A stretch of 60,024 nucleotides of DNA, from positions 1 to 60,024 of the IMG/VR virus record IMGVR_UViG_3300042455_000193; one strand, 5' to 3'. This document shows positions 57,387 through 60,024 of this stretch, piece by piece. This stretch comes from a virus. The notes below the pieces were generated by a model, which worked only from the letters and a program-made list of their open reading frames with translations, was not told the DNA's origin and did not search any database. Numbering within the stretch: position 1 is the stretch's first letter; each line of letters starts with the position of its first letter. The position numbers and the translations under genes are program-made.

Positions 57387-57543
57387 GGCACAGCAACAGG
57401 CTCTTAAGCGGGTCTGGTTACGTGGGAGTGAGAAGACATACCTCCAGTTCCGTCGCGGCGTGGCGATGGGATCAGGCTGTATCATGGTTCACTGGTGCAA
57501 CATGTGGCTTGGCATCGAGCCAGATGGGTATACCCATTCTTAA
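57373..57543 (+). CDS. Conserved small phage protein MKLTKAQQQAL (56 aa)
   Basis: MKLTKAQQQALKRVWLRGSE, then TYLQFRRGVAMGSGCIMVHW, ending WLGIEPDGYTHS. Very similar short proteins are encoded in many phages of different groups; function unknown. It is the last gene of the right arm, followed by a hairpin. Confidence 0.8.
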   Translation: MKLTKAQQQALKRVWLRGSEKTYLQFRRGVAMGSGCIMVHWCNMWLGIEPDGYTHS

Positions 57544-57552
57544 ATCATGAAT

Positions 57553-57585
57553 ATACAGGGATAGCCTTCGGGCTATCTCCTGTAT
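57553..57585. terminator. Hairpin between convergent operons
   Basis: Arms ATACAGG-GATAGCC and GGCTATC-T-CCTGTAT (14 bp with one bulge) closed by a TTCG loop. Neither strand has a long T-run, but the position between convergent genes suggests bidirectional termination. Confidence 0.7.
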
Positions 57586-57607
57586 TAAAAATTCCTGAAC
57601 GGGCGAC

Positions 57608-57622
57608 TCATTATTTACACGC
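57608..57622 (+). promoter_or_regulatory. Leader-element core, copy C
   Basis: TCATTATTTACACGC equals the core of leader copy A. Here no rightward gene follows; it lies just past the stop of a leftward gene. Confidence 0.4.
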
Positions 57623-57627
57623 GCCAA

Positions 57628-57888
57628 TTACAAAATATCTTTGAGCATGGTCATGTAGACTGGAGTCTTATCCCCCATGTATGCGCCTTCAATGTTGTAC
57701 TCGTAATACTCTGCCGCCTCTTGATAACTCATCTCTTTGTTTAAGATTTCAATAATCTTGTAGCTATCGTAGACGGCAACCAGTCCAGTGTTTTTGTAGA
57801 CAAGCCCAACAATTGCTTCGTCAAACTTCTCTTCATCTAGTAGCAAGATCTCTGGATTCTCATCAGCCAACTGATCTCTTATCGTCAT
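57628..57888 (-). CDS. Conserved small phage protein
   Basis: 86 residues from the ATG at 57888 (GGGAGGG/AAGG upstream). LLLDEEKFDEAIVGLVYKNT, then VYDSYKIIEILNKEMSYQEA and AYMGDKTPVYM, is a frequent pattern in early phage genes; function unknown. Last gene of the leftward replication operon. Confidence 0.75.
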   Translation of the reverse strand: MTIRDQLADENPEILLLDEEKFDEAIVGLVYKNTGLVAVYDSYKIIEILNKEMSYQEAAEYYEYNIEGAYMGDKTPVYMTMLKDIL

Positions 57889-58373
57889 GCCTTTACCCTC
57901 CCTGACTCTAGCCATTCCCACAAATCATCAAGCGCACGAAGCATCTGCCTCTCCATCGAGTGAGCAAACGATGACCTTAACTTAAATGCCTTGTAGTTAG
58001 TTAACCCAACCTCGGCTGCACATTTACGCACACTGGCTGCAGTCAAGATCTTTTGCACATCCTGCTTTGTCAAGTTGTTCTTTACAGCATCAGGGTTACG
58101 CACTAGTTGTTCAGCTAGTTGTTGAGCGCATACCTTCCGCTCATTCTTGTCGCCGTAAGTTAAGTAGATCCATAACTGTTGATCCATTGGCATCCTATCT
58201 ATCTTGCCAAAGATCATTCCAGCCTGTGCATGAAAGTCGTATGCAGATAAACTGTTTTCATTACGAACTTTCATCTTATCTTTCGACATGAATACACCTG
58301 ATGGTGTAGAGATGATTGGTTTGTTTCGCATACGGAATGCAAATCGGAGTGCTGCTTCTGGTGAGGAGAACAT
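57885..58373 (-). CDS. Putative late-gene regulator (position and HTH-like C-terminus)
   Basis: 162 residues from the ATG at 58373 (GGAGG upstream, TAATG overlap with RusA). SAYDFHAQAGMIFGKIDRMP, then QLWIYLTYGDKN, then SVRKCAAEVGLTNYKAFKLR and SSFAHSMERQMLRALDDL. The C-terminus reads like a helix-turn-helix similar in layout to sigma region 4. Genes directly after RusA in lambdoid-type regions are often Q-type antiterminators, and a terminator ahead of the late genes would suit one. The assignment is inference. Confidence 0.5.
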   Translation of the reverse strand: MFSSPEAALRFAFRMRNKPIISTPSGVFMSKDKMKVRNENSLSAYDFHAQAGMIFGKIDRMPMDQQLWIYLTYGDKNERKVCAQQLAEQLVRNPDAVKNNLTKQDVQKILTAASVRKCAAEVGLTNYKAFKLRSSFAHSMERQMLRALDDLWEWLESGRVKA

Positions 58374-58879
58374 TACATTTCCTCCATGCAAACATACAAA
58401 CTATCTTCCTCAGACCAGAGCTTCACAATGTGACAGTCGCATACCTGTGTATCGTCAAGGTAAAGCCAACGATTGAGTGAGTCCAAGACAATCTTGACAA
58501 CGTTATCAACGTCCGGTTTCTTTGGTGGGATCTGCTGGTGAATAGCAAGATCTTTATCTTTCTTGGACCATGACTTTGGAATCTTGTAGTAAGCCACGAT
58601 ACGGGCTCTAACGCAGCCTTCCCAAGGCTTTTGCCCAGCCATGAGGGGTAACACTACATCCCTTATCAATGACTCGTATGAGCGTGTTAGCTGTGGGGTA
58701 ATTGCAACCCCTGTCTTCTTTACAAAGTGGGGTCTACCTTTACCAATTACTTTCCCCGGAATAACAAATTCAATCTTCCGTGGTGCGGCGAGGTGGGCGG
58801 TAGTCGTAGCACCGCTCGATAGGAGCCGCTCGGTAGAGCTCACAGCGGCGGACAATTTTAAGTTGGTCGTATCGTTCAT
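58373..58879 (-). CDS. rusA: RusA-family Holliday junction resolvase
   Basis: 168 residues as drawn. The RusA core begins at IEFVIPGKVIGKGRPHFVKK (residue 36) and includes KPDVDNVVKIVLDSLNRWLY and LDDTQVCD, whose acidic residues bind metal. It resolves branched recombination intermediates and complements the ERF/exonuclease module. The first 35 residues are atypical and overlap the Cys-rich gene; an ATT at 58774 overlapping that gene's TGA could be the true start. Confidence 0.88.
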   Translation of the reverse strand: MNDTTNLKLSAAVSSTERLLSSGATTTAHLAAPRKIEFVIPGKVIGKGRPHFVKKTGVAITPQLTRSYESLIRDVVLPLMAGQKPWEGCVRARIVAYYKIPKSWSKKDKDLAIHQQIPPKKPDVDNVVKIVLDSLNRWLYLDDTQVCDCHIVKLWSEEDSLYVCMEEM

Positions 58880-58958
58880 AGTAATGTCTGCATCCTTCGC
58901 AAGTTAAGCCCCGTATGCTTTTCTTTCCATCCGCTCGTTCGCTTGATGGGTTCTCCAT
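58770..58958 (-). CDS. Small Cys-rich protein
   Basis: 62 residues. TCEGCRHYYERYDQLK, then RRCELYRAAPIERCYDYRPP, gives four cysteines in a C-x2-C...C...C zinc-like arrangement seen in small phage proteins near RusA. GGAG precedes the ATG. It overlaps the 111-residue gene by 55 bases and RusA as drawn by 110. Confidence 0.75.
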   Translation of the reverse strand: MENPSSERADGKKSIRGLTCEGCRHYYERYDQLKIVRRCELYRAAPIERCYDYRPPRRTTED

Positions 58959-59239
58959 ACTTCAATCTCCAATTCAATTCGTTTGATTTCAAAGCGCTGG
59001 AGTTCTTCAGCCTCCACTGCATCCCTTAATACTTCCAGATGTTTGATGTACTCCGGTCGTGAGTAAGACTCACGCTCCTGCGCAGACACGCTAGTGAATC
59101 CCTTGCGCTCTGCATCTTTCAGAAGCAGACTTAACAAACTCTTTTTGTATTCTTCTAAGTACACGCGATGAGACTTAGCTTGACTGTAGGGAGCTCCCTT
59201 CATCCGGTATTCGTACAGTAATTTTTCAATGTCATGCAT
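58904..59239 (-). CDS. Helical protein of replication operon (111 aa)
   Basis: Complete copy of the gene cut at the left edge. KSHRVYLEEYKKSLLSLLLK, then EYIKHLEVLRDAVEAEELQR: charged, helical, probably coiled-coil. AGGAG before the ATG; 8-bp overlap with the nuclease gene. Function unknown. Confidence 0.78.
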   Translation of the reverse strand: MHDIEKLLYEYRMKGAPYSQAKSHRVYLEEYKKSLLSLLLKDAERKGFTSVSAQERESYSRPEYIKHLEVLRDAVEAEELQRFEIKRIELEIEVWRTHQANERMERKAYGA

Positions 59240-59747
59240 GTGTAGCTCCTTGTAAAACTGTTAACAAATCTTCAATAGAACCAAGGTGCTGTTGCAGCAC
59301 ACTGTGGCGTGGTCCGTAACCAAAGTCCTCTACTGTTTTGATCCGGCGAAACTTATCTTTAGAGATAGCGCCAGTTAACCTGACACTTGCAGGTCCAGTC
59401 ACTGCTGCACCAACAAGAATGTCAGCCCTGACATCATCAATGTCATCAACGTACAGTCTGTTGTTGCTGCCGTAATCTTTTGATAGCGTCTTGACTTGAA
59501 TCCTTTTGTCTGAATGCCTGATGTCTGAGCCATCGTCACCATAGAAAAGCAAGTCAACATGAAATGGAATACCTAATACTTTGCACAAGCCTGACTCACC
59601 CATCAACCCAATCAGATGAAGTGCATAGTCATCAATGTCTGTGGTGTACTTTTTGTTTCGCAGTTGATTTAGTTTCTTGGTCTCATAGATCAATGATGCG
59701 TAATGCAAGATCGTGTGCATCTCTGGTGCTGTGAAAATAACTTTCAT
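59232..59747 (-). CDS. PD-(D/E)XK-like nuclease, right-hand copy
   Basis: Same gene as 312-827. The DNA differs at about ten sites, yet the protein is unchanged, so all these differences are silent and selection is purifying. Start and overlaps as in the left copy. Confidence 0.6.
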   Translation of the reverse strand: MKVIFTAPEMHTILHYASLIYETKKLNQLRNKKYTTDIDDYALHLIGLMGESGLCKVLGIPFHVDLLFYGDDGSDIRHSDKRIQVKTLSKDYGSNNRLYVDDIDDVRADILVGAAVTGPASVRLTGAISKDKFRRIKTVEDFGYGPRHSVLQQHLGSIEDLLTVLQGATHA

Positions 59748-60024
59748 TTCAACCCCAGCAATCCCTGCTTCCACATCTCTATCTGTGTGCGGCAGATAGC
59801 AGTCAAGATGTAGTCACGCTTTTCTTCTTTGTTCATGCGTGTACCAGTGTCATACTTGGTATGACAGGAGTAGCACAGCCACGCTGTCATACAGTCATGA
59901 GCCTTGTGCCCCATGCCTTTGTCATGCTCTTGCAAATTGCTATGCGCTGCCACAACAGTGCCATCATCTGCAAAGCACATGACACAGCGCTGCCCCTTGG
60001 CAAGCTTGAGTAACTTGTCGCTTC
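59744..60024 (-). CDS. YbcO-like HNH protein, 5' end cut by window edge
   Basis: Right-hand copy of 824-1117; the first few codons lie beyond the window. It shows CVMC, CYSCH and the same spacing. It differs from the left copy at HTKYD (Ile to Thr) and CRTQIEM (His to Gln). Confidence 0.75.
   Translation of the reverse strand, partial: SDKLLKLAKGQRCVMCFADDGTVVAAHSNLQEHDKGMGHKAHDCMTAWLCYSCHTKYDTGTRMNKEEKRDYILTAICRTQIEMWKQGLLGLK

Larger units (their letters stand above)
58921..60024. repeat. Right copy of 1,104-bp terminal direct repeat
   Basis: Corresponds base for base to 1-1104 apart from about 17 substitutions. Most are synonymous or conservative in the genes they cross, a sign of natural variation rather than random sequencing error. 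Confidence 0.95.

Overview
This window is a complete or near-complete genome of a temperate, short-tailed (podovirus-like) tailed phage. It ends in a 1,104-bp direct repeat (1-1104 against 58921-60024) whose two copies differ at roughly 17 positions, so the unit genome is about 58.9 kb. The mismatches are what a contig closed across co-existing strains would give. There are no ribosomal genes, host housekeeping genes or insertion sequences. The attP site matches the 3' half of a tRNA-Asn(GTT) gene including CCA. Its sequence is of a beta-proteobacterial type, so a Burkholderiales host is plausible, but that is an inference.

Layout on the circle. (1) A leftward replication/regulation operon starts at 2816 and runs through position 1, equivalent to 58921, down to 57628. 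In order it encodes a T7-type primase-helicase, a YbcO-like HNH protein, a small PD-(D/E)XK-like nuclease, a coiled-coil protein, a Cys-rich protein, RusA and a candidate late regulator. (2) A divergent, AT-rich control region (2817-3178) precedes the rightward CI-like repressor gene. (3) A rightward early operon (3882-7759) carries an ERF annealing protein, an exonuclease, a MerR/Xis-type HTH protein and several small genes. It is followed by the tyrosine integrase, attP and a terminator. (4) A leftward late block (47722 to 9155) runs from the terminase genes through portal, scaffold, capsid, adaptor proteins, fibres, small membrane proteins, lysis genes (holin candidate, Rz with embedded Rz1, GH19 endolysin), a nozzle gene split in two, a J-like tail protein, internal virion proteins and a 3,151-residue polyvalent protein. 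(5) A rightward cluster of about 22 small genes (48361-57543) lies opposite the late block. It includes TIGR03299/DUF932-, Gp88-, DUF6878-, DUF6915- and DUF3846-like proteins.

How it works together. A palindrome, TTAGC-N3-GCTAA, recurs just upstream of six or seven transcription units spread around the genome. It could be the operator of the resident repressor and tie the modules into one lysogeny regulon. The ERF protein, exonuclease and RusA form a recombination set. The integrase and attP provide tRNA-Asn integration. A factor-independent hairpin sits between the packaging/late control region and the terminase genes, which suggests late expression by antitermination.

The most unusual items are the dispersed operator set, a CI-like protein without the expected self-cleavage residues, a fibre made of 20-residue repeats, the split nozzle gene, the giant protein with two zincin-like motifs, a structured element at 51836-51910, and repeated leader elements in the right arm.
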